Shown here one piece after another: positions 48,040-55,131 of a stretch of 64,000 bases of DNA. Position 1 is the stretch's first letter. Every line of letters starts with the position of its first letter. A program made the position numbers and the translations under genes. Under the pieces are notes generated by a model. The model worked only from the letters and a program-made list of their open reading frames with translations. It had not been told where the DNA came from and ran no database searches. Source of the stretch: Antribacter gilvus (GTDB lineage: Bacteria; Actinomycetota; Actinomycetes; Actinomycetales; Cellulomonadaceae); NCBI RefSeq assembly GCF_003946865.1, contig NZ_QXTH01000001.1, positions 558,001 through 622,000 on the forward strand, in the 5' to 3' direction.

Positions 48040-48833
48040 CCGAAGGCACCATGCGGTTCGTCCGCGAGGACGTCGAGGCGGCGCAGGCCGTGCTCGGCCG
48101 CGCCGTCGAGGGCAGGGCCACGCACGTGGTCACACTGACGGACGAGCAGGTGGTCGTGCTCGACGGCCTGCAGAACGAGCAGGTGGTCCCGACGCCCTGG
48201 TTGTCGGCGCAGGTGGGTGCCGACCGCGAGCTCGTCGGCAAGGTGGCCCTGCGCGCGATGCTCTCGCAGGGTCACGTGGTGCCTGCGCCCGGCACAGGAG
48301 GCGCCGAGATCGGCCTCGAGGCCGTCCCCGAGATCACCGGGACGCTGGTGCTGCGCCGCACGAGCCAGGCCGTCCTGGGCTTCGAGCGCGTCACCTCCCT
48401 CGGGCCGTCGTGGGTGTTCTGCTACGTGCACGACGGCGGAGGCGTCCTCGAGGAGGAGGTGACCGACAGCGGCCACCACTCCTTCAGCGTGTACCCCGTC
48501 GACTTCCTCACGGACCGCCTGGGAACGTACCTCGACCCCACGTCGGCCGCGGTGATGAGCGGCGCACCGCGCACACTGAGCACCGAGGAGCTGGAGCAGC
48601 AGCGGCCTCCGGAGCTCACGGAGGCTCTCGTCGTCACCCAGGTCTCCGCGGTGCGCGCGCCCTCGGACGTCATGGTGACCGTGTCCGTCTACGCGGGGCC
48701 TCGCGGGGTGTTCGTCGTCCGGGGCGGCGAACGCACCACAGAGACCGGACCGGCGGCCCTGACGCTCACGGAGCTCGGGCCCGCCGCGGTGAAGGCGCTC
48801 GTCCGGGACCTCGCTGCCGAGGAGCAGGCATGA
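48036..48833 (+). CDS. Hypothetical protein, EspG-like chaperone candidate
   Basis: A 265-aa soluble alpha/beta protein without TM segments or signal. The pattern HVVTLTDEQVVVL, then RELVGKVALRAMLSQGHVV near residues 65-85, then alternating beta strands (TLVLRRTSQAVLGFER, WVFCYVHDGGGVLEEE) loosely follows ESX-associated EspG proteins, chaperones that bind WXG-type substrates. The similarity is by eye only. It overlaps the WXG-fusion gene by 4 bp and the two-TM gene by 4 bp, so the three form one coupled unit. Confidence 0.5.
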   Translation: MTEGTMRFVREDVEAAQAVLGRAVEGRATHVVTLTDEQVVVLDGLQNEQVVPTPWLSAQVGADRELVGKVALRAMLSQGHVVPAPGTGGAEIGLEAVPEITGTLVLRRTSQAVLGFERVTSLGPSWVFCYVHDGGGVLEEEVTDSGHHSFSVYPVDFLTDRLGTYLDPTSAAVMSGAPRTLSTEELEQQRPPELTEALVVTQVSAVRAPSDVMVTVSVYAGPRGVFVVRGGERTTETGPAALTLTELGPAAVKALVRDLAAEEQA

Positions 48834-49078
48834 ACGACGGCCTCGACGTGAAGATGATCTGGGGCGGCGTCGTTGTGGGGGTGATCGGCGTCGTCGTCGC
48901 GGTGGCGGGCTCTGCGTCCGGGGCTACCACGGTCAGCGTCGTCGGAGCCCTCGTCGCGCTCCTCGGGTTCGGCTGGTCCGGCTACGGGGCGTTCGACCGC
49001 TGGAACACGGCTCCCGACCGGCGTCGTCGTGCGGAGGAACGCGCCCGGCAGGATCGCGAGGCGGGCCCCGAGCAGTAG
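48830..49078 (+). CDS. Small two-TM membrane protein, candidate immunity protein
   Basis: An 82-aa protein with two hydrophobic helices (about residues 10-30 and 34-53; VVVGVIGVVVAVAGSASG and SVVGALVALLGFGWSGYG) and a strongly basic and acidic cytoplasmic tail (DRRRRAEERARQDREAG). It has no recognised family. Its ATG overlaps the upstream stop, closing the effector-chaperone unit. A small polytopic protein next to a membrane-active candidate effector fits an immunity protein; this is positional inference. Confidence 0.6.
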   Translation: MNDGLDVKMIWGGVVVGVIGVVVAVAGSASGATTVSVVGALVALLGFGWSGYGAFDRWNTAPDRRRRAEERARQDREAGPEQ

Positions 49079-49124
49079 GAAACCGGCGTCCGGTACCCGC
49101 CTGACGTGGGCATACGTTGATCGG

Positions 49125-49160
49125 CGCTCCCGCATGGGGAGTTATACCCATGCGGGAGCG
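49125..49160. promoter_or_regulatory. Locus palindrome with extended arms upstream of WXG100 gene B
   Basis: ATGGG (49134-49138), 8-nt spacer GAGTTATA, CCCAT (49147-49151). The arms are extended to 14 bp each (CGCTCCCGCATGGG and its complement), so the RNA could also form a terminator hairpin for the upstream three-gene unit, 47 nt after its last stop. Confidence 0.7.
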
Positions 49161-49215
49161 TGGCCCTGCTGTCATTTCTTTGGTTCAGTTCTCGTGTCAA
49201 CACACCGGTTGCCCT

Positions 49216-49526
49216 CAGGGGGGCGGCCCTGATCGAGGGAGTGCGTCATGGCTGAGGGTGGCATGTGGGGTCTGAATGTTTCGCAGGTTCGCGAGCTGGG
49301 TCAGCGTCTGACCCAGAAGGCGGAAGAGGTGGACCAGATCGTGAACCAGGTCTCGGCGCAGGTCGAGTCGGTCTCCTGGAAGGGCCCGGACGCGGAGCGC
49401 TTCAAGAACGAGTGGAACAGCCAGCACAAGACGGCGCTGAAGAAGGCCGCCGAGTCGCTGCGCGAGGCCGGCCGCAACGCGACGAAGAACGCTCAGATGC
49501 AGGAGCAGACCTCCAACCAGAGCTGA
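49216..49526 (+). repeat. Direct repeat, right copy (WXG100 gene B with leader)
   Basis: Second copy of the ~310-bp unit at 46590-46900, in the same orientation. The start-to-start distance of the two WXG100 genes is 2,626 bp. Recombination between the copies would delete the three-gene cassette and leave one WXG100 gene. Confidence 0.9.
49248..49526 (+). CDS. WXG100 family protein B (ESAT-6-like)
   Basis: 92 aa, identical to WXG100 A except Glu for Asp at residue 3, with SWKGPDAE as the WXG turn. DNA differences are a handful of substitutions, so the duplication or conversion is recent. It has its own palindrome-bearing promoter region and a strong terminator. Near-identity suggests that A and B make the same homodimer or that one serves as a partner for the WXG fusion. 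Confidence 0.95.
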   Translation: MAEGGMWGLNVSQVRELGQRLTQKAEEVDQIVNQVSAQVESVSWKGPDAERFKNEWNSQHKTALKKAAESLREAGRNATKNAQMQEQTSNQS

Positions 49527-49531
49527 TCCTG

Positions 49532-49570
49532 ACGAGAGGCGCGGGACTCCAGGGGTTCCGCGCCTCTCGT
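49532..49570 (+). terminator. Stem-loop after WXG100 B
   Basis: A 13-bp perfect stem ACGAGAGGCGCGG / CCGCGCCTCTCGT (49532-49544 and 49558-49570) begins 5 nt after the stop. It marks the end of the secretion locus. Confidence 0.85.
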
Positions 49571-49638
49571 GTGCCGCAGGTGGCCCGCGAGACGAGGGGT
49601 TCTCATGCCGTGAGACGGCCCTGTTCGCAGCGCGAGAC

Positions 49639-49703
49639 GTGAGGCACAGTAGGAGGACTGGGGACCCCCGGTGGGTAAGGCGTGCCTCACCAGTCGATAG
49701 AAT
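49639..49703 (+). promoter_or_regulatory. Promoter region of ferredoxin-NADP reductase with inverted repeat
   Basis: A -10-like TAGAAT lies at 49698-49703. GTGAGGCAC (49639-49647) and its inverse GTGCCTCAC (49682-49690) form an inverted repeat whose right arm falls between the -35 and -10 positions, as expected for a repressor site. The rest of the 266-bp gap shows nothing more apart from the preceding terminator. Confidence 0.45.
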
Positions 49704-49792
49704 CGGCAGGGTCTCCCGCGGCCCTCGGCTGCGTGCGGCGGTCGGGCGAGCCGACCCGGGCCACCAGTCCTCGATCGGAAGGCGCACTCTCA

Positions 49793-51205
49793 GTGAGCAC
49801 CACTCGTCCCTTGCGCGTCGCCGTCGTCGGCGCCGGTCCTGCCGGCATCTACGCGGCCGACATCCTGTCCAAGACCGACCTCGACGTGAGCATCGACCTC
49901 TTCGAGCGGCTGCCCGCACCGTTCGGCCTGGTCCGCTACGGCGTCGCGCCGGACCACCCGCGAATCAAGCAGATCATCGTCGCGCTGCACAAGGTGCTGT
50001 CGCGCGGCGACATCCGCCTGCTGGCCAACGTGGACTTCGGCGTGGACGTCAAGCTGGAGGACCTGCGGCAGTTCTACGACGCCGTGATCTTCTCCACCGG
50101 CTCCATCAAGGACGCTGAGCTGCCCATCCCGGGCATCGACCTCGAGGGCTCCTACGGTGCCGCCGACTTCGTCTCCTGGTACGACGGGCACCCGGACGTG
50201 CCCCGCACGTGGCCGCTGGAGCACAAGGAGGTCGCGGTGCTCGGCGCGGGGAACGTGGCGCTGGACGTGGCCCGCATCCTCGCGAAGCACGCGGACGACC
50301 TGCTGCCCACCGAGATCCCGGCGAACGTGTACGAGACCCTCAAGTCCTCGCCGGTCACCGACGTGCACGTGTTCGCGCGCCGCGGTCCCGCCCAGGCCAA
50401 GTTCTCGCCCCTCGAGCTGCGTGAGCTCGGTCACGTCCCGGACGTGGACGTGATCGTCTACCCGGAGGACTTCGACTTCGACGAGGGCTCCGAGGCGGCG
50501 ATCAACTCGTCCAACCAGACCAAGCAGGTCGTGAAGACCCTCGTGGACTGGACCCTGAAGGACCCCGCGCAGAACACGGCCTCGCGCCGCCTGCACCTGC
50601 ACTTCCTGCACGCCCCGACCGAGGTGCTCGGCGAGGACGGCAAGGTCGTGGGGCTGCGCACCGAGCGCACGGCCCTCCAGGGCGACGGCACCGTCAAGGG
50701 CACCGGCGAGTTCCGCGACTGGCCCGTCCAGGCCGTGTACCGCGCGGTCGGCTACTTCGGCTCGCCGCTCGCCGAGATCCCGTTCGACGAGGCCAAGGGC
50801 GTCATCACGAACCGCGAGGGCCGCGTGGTCGACCTGGACGGCGCGTTCGTCGAGGGCGTGTACGCGACCGGCTGGATCAAGCGCGGCCCGGTCGGCCTCA
50901 TCGGCCACACCAAGTCGGACGCGTCGGAGACCGTTCGGCACCTCGTCGAGGACGTGACCGGAGTGGGCGACGGCGGTGACGTCTCGACCGGCGACCTGGC
51001 CGGCGGCCGCACCGCGCCGCAGGGCGACCCGCAGGCAGTCACCGGCTTCCTCGCGGACCGGGGCGTCGAGGTCATCGAGTGGACCGGCTGGGAGCTGCTC
51101 GACGCGCACGAGCGCGGCCTGGGCGAGGCCGAGGGGCGCCAGCGCGTCAAGGTCGTCCCGCGCGACGAGATGATCGCGATCGCGCGGGCGAGCGTCCGCG
51201 CCTGA
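49793..51205 (+). CDS. fprA: Ferredoxin/flavodoxin--NADP+ reductase, FprA/adrenodoxin reductase type
   Basis: A 470-aa flavoenzyme that transfers electrons between NADPH and ferredoxin. The FAD site is [17 protein letters not shown] at the N-terminus, [16 protein letters not shown] is a family signature, and the NADPH site is [17 protein letters not shown] near residue 150. The C-terminal [16 protein letters not shown] is also typical. The GTG at 49793 ([13 protein letters not shown]) fits the family start and follows GGAAGG; an upstream start at 49682 would overlap the promoter. Monocistronic, closed by a long hairpin. Confidence 0.93.
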   Translation: MSTTRPLRVAVVGAGPAGIYAADILSKTDLDVSIDLFERLPAPFGLVRYGVAPDHPRIKQIIVALHKVLSRGDIRLLANVDFGVDVKLEDLRQFYDAVIFSTGSIKDAELPIPGIDLEGSYGAADFVSWYDGHPDVPRTWPLEHKEVAVLGAGNVALDVARILAKHADDLLPTEIPANVYETLKSSPVTDVHVFARRGPAQAKFSPLELRELGHVPDVDVIVYPEDFDFDEGSEAAINSSNQTKQVVKTLVDWTLKDPAQNTASRRLHLHFLHAPTEVLGEDGKVVGLRTERTALQGDGTVKGTGEFRDWPVQAVYRAVGYFGSPLAEIPFDEAKGVITNREGRVVDLDGAFVEGVYATGWIKRGPVGLIGHTKSDASETVRHLVEDVTGVGDGGDVSTGDLAGGRTAPQGDPQAVTGFLADRGVEVIEWTGWELLDAHERGLGEAEGRQRVKVVPRDEMIAIARASVRA

Positions 51206-51219
51206 CGTTCGGCCCCTGG

Positions 51220-51274
51220 TGCCCGACGCCGGGTGGTGACCTTCCGTACGGAGGTGACCATCCGGCGTCGGGCA
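51220..51274. terminator. 55-nt near-complete palindrome after fprA
   Basis: Outer arms TGCCCGACGCCGG and CCGGCGTCGGGCA (13 bp perfect) enclose further paired bases (GTGGTGACCTTCC against GGAGGTGACCAT with two mismatches). It starts 14 nt after the fprA stop and ends 71 nt before the next gene. Confidence 0.75.
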
Positions 51275-51345
51275 TCATGCGTAGTGGGGAGGTCCCCGGA
51301 ACCGGACGACGCGCCGGGACGTTCCGGAGGGTGGAAAGGACTTCG

Positions 51346-52263
51346 ATGCACCAGCACTACAACGGGCTCAAGACGGCGGCGCTGTTCGGCGTCATGTGGG
51401 CCGCAGTCCTCGGGCTGTGGGCCCTGTTCGGCGCCCAGCGGCAACTGCTGCTCGTCTTCGTCCTGATCGGTCTCGGTACGACGGCCTACGGATACTGGAA
51501 CTCGGCCAAGCTCGCGATCCGCGCCATGCACGCCTATCCCGTGACGGAGCTGCAGGCGCCGGAGATGCACCGGATCGTGCGCGAGCTGTCGAACGCTGCG
51601 CGGCAGCCGATGCCCAAGCTCTACATCTCGCCGACGCAGGCGCCCAACGCCTTCGCGACGGGCCGCAACCCGCAGAACGCGGCCGTCTGCTGCACCGAGG
51701 GCATCCTGCGGCTGCTCGACGAGCGGGAGCTGCGCGGGGTTCTCGGCCACGAGCTCATGCACGTGTACAACCGGGACATCCTGACGTCGTCGGTGGCGTC
51801 GGCGCTGGCGGGCGTGATCACGAGCCTGGCGCAGTTCCTCCTGTTCTTCGGCGGTGACCGCCGCGAGGGCGGCAACCCGCTCGCTGCGCTGGCCATGGCT
51901 TTCCTGGCCCCGGTGGCGGCGATGCTCATCCAGCTCGCGATCACCCGCACGCGCGAGTACGACGCGGACGAGGACGGCGCCCGGCTCACCGGCGACCCGC
52001 TCGCCCTCGCCTCGGCGCTGCGCAAGCTGGAGCGAGGCACCCAGCTGGCTCCCCTGCCCCAGAACCGCGACCTCACCAACGTGTCGCACCTGATGATCGC
52101 CAACCCGTTCCGGGGCGCCGGCCTGGCGCGGCTCTTCGCGACGCACCCGCCCATGGCGGACCGCATCTCGCGGCTCGAACGCATGGCCGGTGGCCCGGCC
52201 GGACCGGGCCGCGGGTTCACCGGCCCGGAGGACGCCCCGGACTGGGGCACGCCGCCTCGCTGA
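51346..52263 (+). CDS. htpX: Membrane M48 zinc metalloprotease (HtpX-like)
   Basis: A 305-aa membrane protease implicated in quality control of membrane proteins. Two N-terminal TM helices (~residues 8-50) are followed by the zinc motif GHELMH (HExxH, near residues 135-140), two further TM helices (~145-205) and the third zinc ligand in [10 protein letters not shown]. The ATG at 51346 follows GGAAAGG; longer in-frame starts would run through the upstream hairpin. A 13-bp stem-loop overlaps its stop. Confidence 0.92.
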   Translation: MHQHYNGLKTAALFGVMWAAVLGLWALFGAQRQLLLVFVLIGLGTTAYGYWNSAKLAIRAMHAYPVTELQAPEMHRIVRELSNAARQPMPKLYISPTQAPNAFATGRNPQNAAVCCTEGILRLLDERELRGVLGHELMHVYNRDILTSSVASALAGVITSLAQFLLFFGGDRREGGNPLAALAMAFLAPVAAMLIQLAITRTREYDADEDGARLTGDPLALASALRKLERGTQLAPLPQNRDLTNVSHLMIANPFRGAGLARLFATHPPMADRISRLERMAGGPAGPGRGFTGPEDAPDWGTPPR

Positions 52264-52278
52264 CGGAGGCGGCGTGCC
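52246..52278. terminator. Bidirectional stem-loop overlapping the htpX stop codon
   Basis: GGCACGCCGCCTC / GAGGCGGCGTGCC, a 13-bp perfect stem with a 7-nt loop that contains the TGA of htpX. It sits between convergent genes. Confidence 0.8.
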
Positions 52279-52299
52279 GGCGGGGCCGTGCCGGGCTGC

Positions 52300-53817
52300 T
52301 CAGGCTCCGCCCAGCACGGGTCCGTCCCCGTAGATCGCCGCCAGGTCGATGAGCAGGAGATCCTTGCGGCGGGCGGCGGCCGCCTGTACGTCCGGGTAGA
52401 ACCCGTGGAGCGAGTAGAGCGCCAAGGTGGCGCTCTCGGCCCGGTGGCCGAGCTCGCCGAGCAGCTGGCGGATCCTCTCCAGTCGTTCGACGTCGCGCAG
52501 CCCTCGTGGAGCGATCGTCGCCTTGGCCTCGCCGATCAGAGCGATCTCGCTGTGTGCCGTGCGCGGCCGTGAGCCGGGCGCCAGCGCGAGGACGTCGACT
52601 TCGTGCTTGGTCTGTGCGGCACGGTCCGGAACCTCGGTGGCGCCGGTGGCGGAGAGCCTCAAGCCCGCCTCGTCATTGGCGTAGGCACGGGTCCAGCGGC
52701 GGCTCAGCTCCTCGAAGTGCGGCCCGAGAATCTTCGAGCTGAAGGTCGGCCGTGCCTCCCTCCAAGCGCGTTCGGCCTGCCCGTGCTCGATCAGGTCTAC
52801 CGCCGGCAGCGCAACCAGCTGATTGAACCGGATCACCGGGTCTGCCACCGAGATCACAGGGTTGTTCTGCCTCAGCAGGTCCTGGTCCTTGCGTACGTAT
52901 CCGGTTGAGGTGAGGACTTCGAGGGGTGCGACGACGGATGCCCGGTCACGATGCAGCGCTGCACCGATCTTGCTCGGCGTGGTGCCGCCCGTGGCAACAG
53001 CTGAGAGCAGGTCGTAGTAGAGGGTGCGGTGCGTGATCCTCGGGTCCTCGCGGAGGAGGAACTCCGCCTCTGAGCGTGCATAGAGGGCGCGGCCCGGGTC
53101 GAGAAGCGTCCGGCAGACCCAGGAGTCGAACTCGCCTGGAGTCTGTGGTGCGGCACCGGGTGCGAGCGGCCGATACCCGGGCGCGCCGCCGAGACACGCG
53201 TCGAGGTGGAGCGCAGTCTGACGATCGTCGATCTGCCAATGGCTTCTCGCCGTGCGTGCGCCGAACGGCGGCACCCGGAGGTCTACCACTGCGCGTCCCC
53301 GGAGTGGTTTGGTCCCGGAGAGGAGCTCGCCCATGACGCTGATCGCTGAGCCGCACAGCACGACACGACCGCCCGGTCCGTTTCCGGACTGTGACCGGTC
53401 GTAGAGAAGCTGCAGCAAGCCCGGGATCTCGGGGGAGTGCTGCAGCAGGTAGGGAAGCTCGTCGATCACAAGCATCGGGGTCCGTGCCGTCCGGTGAAGG
53501 ACGTCCAGTGCCGTTGTCAGTGCGTCTTCCCAGGTGGCCAACATGAGAGAGGTGGCTGGCACCCCGGCGACCGCCGCGATCGCGCGGGTGAAACGGAGGA
53601 GCGACGGGACGCGTCCCTCCTCCTGGACCGCGGCGATGTACAAACCACCCGCCGCCTCTGTCAGCGCCTCCAGCAGGAAGGACTTCCCGCTTCTGCGGCG
53701 CCCGGACACGATCGCGATCCGCATCTGAGGTGACTCGTCTGCGGCGAAGTCAGCGAGCAGCCGCCATTCGCGCTCGCGATCGAGGATGCGGTCCGGTTTC
53801 ACCAGGTCGACTGGCAT
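52300..53817 (-). CDS. Archaeal-type P-loop ATPase with DUF234-like C-terminus
   Basis: A 505-aa protein. A P-loop NTPase domain (Walker A GRRRSGKSFLLE near residues 40-52; Walker B PMLVIDELPYLL near 115-126; sensor-like VVLCGSAISVMGE) is followed by a winged-helix region (SKIGAALHRDRASVVAPLEVL) and a PD-(D/E)xK-like nuclease fold at the C-terminus (HEVDVLALAPG then IALIGEAKATI). Proteins of this type are patchily distributed, often mobile, and poorly understood. It starts with ATG after GGAGGG. Its base composition looks lower in GC than its neighbours and it is alone between housekeeping genes, which suggests horizontal gain. Confidence 0.85.
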   Translation of the reverse strand: MPVDLVKPDRILDREREWRLLADFAADESPQMRIAIVSGRRRSGKSFLLEALTEAAGGLYIAAVQEEGRVPSLLRFTRAIAAVAGVPATSLMLATWEDALTTALDVLHRTARTPMLVIDELPYLLQHSPEIPGLLQLLYDRSQSGNGPGGRVVLCGSAISVMGELLSGTKPLRGRAVVDLRVPPFGARTARSHWQIDDRQTALHLDACLGGAPGYRPLAPGAAPQTPGEFDSWVCRTLLDPGRALYARSEAEFLLREDPRITHRTLYYDLLSAVATGGTTPSKIGAALHRDRASVVAPLEVLTSTGYVRKDQDLLRQNNPVISVADPVIRFNQLVALPAVDLIEHGQAERAWREARPTFSSKILGPHFEELSRRWTRAYANDEAGLRLSATGATEVPDRAAQTKHEVDVLALAPGSRPRTAHSEIALIGEAKATIAPRGLRDVERLERIRQLLGELGHRAESATLALYSLHGFYPDVQAAAARRKDLLLIDLAAIYGDGPVLGGA

Positions 53818-53845
53818 GGTCCCTCCGTTCGAGCCCGATTGGATC

Positions 53846-53890
53846 CGTTAGTGTCAACCATAACGGATCTCGTTAGGGTTGGCCCTAACG
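53846..53890. promoter_or_regulatory. Two tandem CGTTA-N10-TAACG operators upstream of the ATPase gene
   Basis: CGTTA at 53846 and 53871 and TAACG at 53861 and 53886 form two identical inverted repeats, each with exactly 10-bp spacing, 25 bp apart. Outer bases extend them: GATCCGTTA/TAACGGATC and CGTTAGGG/CCCTAACG. They lie 29 bp upstream of the minus-strand ATPase start. They look like a cooperative operator pair. Confidence 0.7.
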
Positions 53891-54002
53891 AATCACCGAG
53901 GTCTGGGGTCCGTGCCGGTGCGTACGCCGACGTCGGCAGGTCCTAGCGAGGCGGACTACGGTTGTCCCAGACCCGGATCCCCTGTACCGAAGGAGCACGC
54001 CC

Positions 54003-54497
54003 ATGGCCGACTCGTCGTTCGACATCGTCAGCAAGGTCGACCGCCAGGAGGTCGACAACGCCCTCAACCAGGCCTCCAAGGAGATCGCGCAGCGCTACGA
54101 CTTCAAGAACGTCGGCGCGTCCATCACGTGGAGCGGCGAGGACATCCTCATGGTCGCAAACTCGCCCGAGCGCGTCCTCGCGATCCTCGACGTCTTCGAG
54201 ACCAAGCTCGTCAAGCGCGGCATCTCGCTCAAGTCGATCGATGCGGGCGAGAAGGAGCCCAAGCCGTCGGGCAAGGAGTACCGCCTGGCCGCCTCCGTGA
54301 AGGAGGGCCTGTCCAGCGAGAACGCCAAGAAGATCACCAAGATCATCCGCGAGGAGGGTCCCAAGGGCGCCAAGACCCAGATCACGGGCGACGAGGTGCG
54401 CGTGTCCAGCAAGTCCCGCGACGACCTCCAGCAGGTCATCGCGCTGCTCAAGGGCGCCGACCTGGACGTGGCGCTGCAGTTCACGAACTACCGCTGA
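54003..54497 (+). CDS. yajQ: YajQ family nucleotide-binding protein
   Basis: A 164-aa cytoplasmic protein of the YajQ/UPF0234 family, some members of which bind cyclic di-GMP or other nucleotides. Family signatures are [20 protein letters not shown] at the start, then [11 protein letters not shown], and [14 protein letters not shown] near the end. Length is usual (about 160). It has a strong AAGGAG ribosome-binding site 7 nt before the ATG. Convergent with the following gene across a long hairpin. Confidence 0.95.
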   Translation: MADSSFDIVSKVDRQEVDNALNQASKEIAQRYDFKNVGASITWSGEDILMVANSPERVLAILDVFETKLVKRGISLKSIDAGEKEPKPSGKEYRLAASVKEGLSSENAKKITKIIREEGPKGAKTQITGDEVRVSSKSRDDLQQVIALLKGADLDVALQFTNYR

Positions 54498-54551
54498 CGG
54501 GCTGGTCGGCAGTTCCGCCCGCGGCCCGGTCGTTGCTCCCCCTCCGCCCGC

Positions 54552-54604
54552 GACCAGGTAGCTCTTCCCCGTCCGAGCGGCAGACGGGGAACAGCTACCT
54601 GGTC
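54552..54604. terminator. Long hairpin between convergent yajQ and SnoaL-like gene
   Basis: 22-bp arms (54552-54573 and 54583-54604) with one mismatch and a 9-nt loop. The core ACCAGGTAGCT resembles the arm of the hairpin at 61873-61951 (AGGTAG..TTC..CCG). Confidence 0.85.
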
Positions 54605-54632
54605 ACCGGCGCGAGCGGGTCGCGCGGGACAG

Positions 54633-54986
54633 TCACCCGCCGTCCCGCTCCGCGACGTAGTGGATCGTCTGGGCCACGATGACGCCGTCCTCCACGACGA
54701 ACGAGTCCACGCCGTCGCGGACCTCCGTCCGAGGGCCGCGGCCCTCCCAGCGCAGCAGGCCGAACCGGCCGTCGCTCACGACGTCCTCGTACCGGTAGCT
54801 GCCGTCCGGCAGGTACGTACCCAGCACGCCCGCGAGGAACCGCACGCCGTCGTGCCCGTGGCGCACCCCCTCGCCCCACGACAGCAGCACGACCTCGGGG
54901 GAGTAGTTCTCGGCGAGGTCGCGCTCGAGGTCCCCGGCGAGCCGGTACTCGAGGTGCGCCTCGATCACGTCCTGGGTGGTCCGCAC
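54633..54986 (-). CDS. SnoaL-like / NTF2-fold protein
   Basis: A 117-aa protein of the nuclear transport factor 2-like fold: an N-terminal helix (TQDVIEAHLEYRLAGDLERD), then NYSPEVVLLSWGEGVRHGHD and a beta sheet (YRYEDVVSDGRFGLLRWEG, DSFVVEDGVIVAQTIHY). Such domains are small enzymes or ligand binders; the substrate is unknown. The GTG at 54986 is chosen because upstream codons run into GC-rich tandem repeats and a divergent promoter region. Confidence 0.75.
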   Translation of the reverse strand: MRTTQDVIEAHLEYRLAGDLERDLAENYSPEVVLLSWGEGVRHGHDGVRFLAGVLGTYLPDGSYRYEDVVSDGRFGLLRWEGRGPRTEVRDGVDSFVVEDGVIVAQTIHYVAERDGG

Positions 54987-55007
54987 CGTCCCAGTCGTAC
55001 CGCGAGG

Positions 55008-55073
55008 CCCGCCTGCCCGCACCCGGGCACCCGCCTGCCCGCACCCGGGCACCCGCCTGCCCGCACGCGGGCG
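55008..55073. repeat. Three 22-bp tandem repeats in the divergent intergenic region
   Basis: Units begin at 55008, 55030 and 55052 with CCCGCCTGCCCGCAC; the first two are identical and the third has two changes. They lie between the SnoaL-like gene and the HAD gene and are not coding in a plausible frame. Confidence 0.8.
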
Positions 55074-55131
55074 TCCCGGCACCCGGGCCCCGCGCCCGCC
55101 CACCCCTGCCTCGCCGCGTACCGTGTGCGCC

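Noticed and set aside
55008-55073. CRISPR-like array
   Set aside because: Only three adjacent 22-bp units without spacers, and no cas genes nearby.
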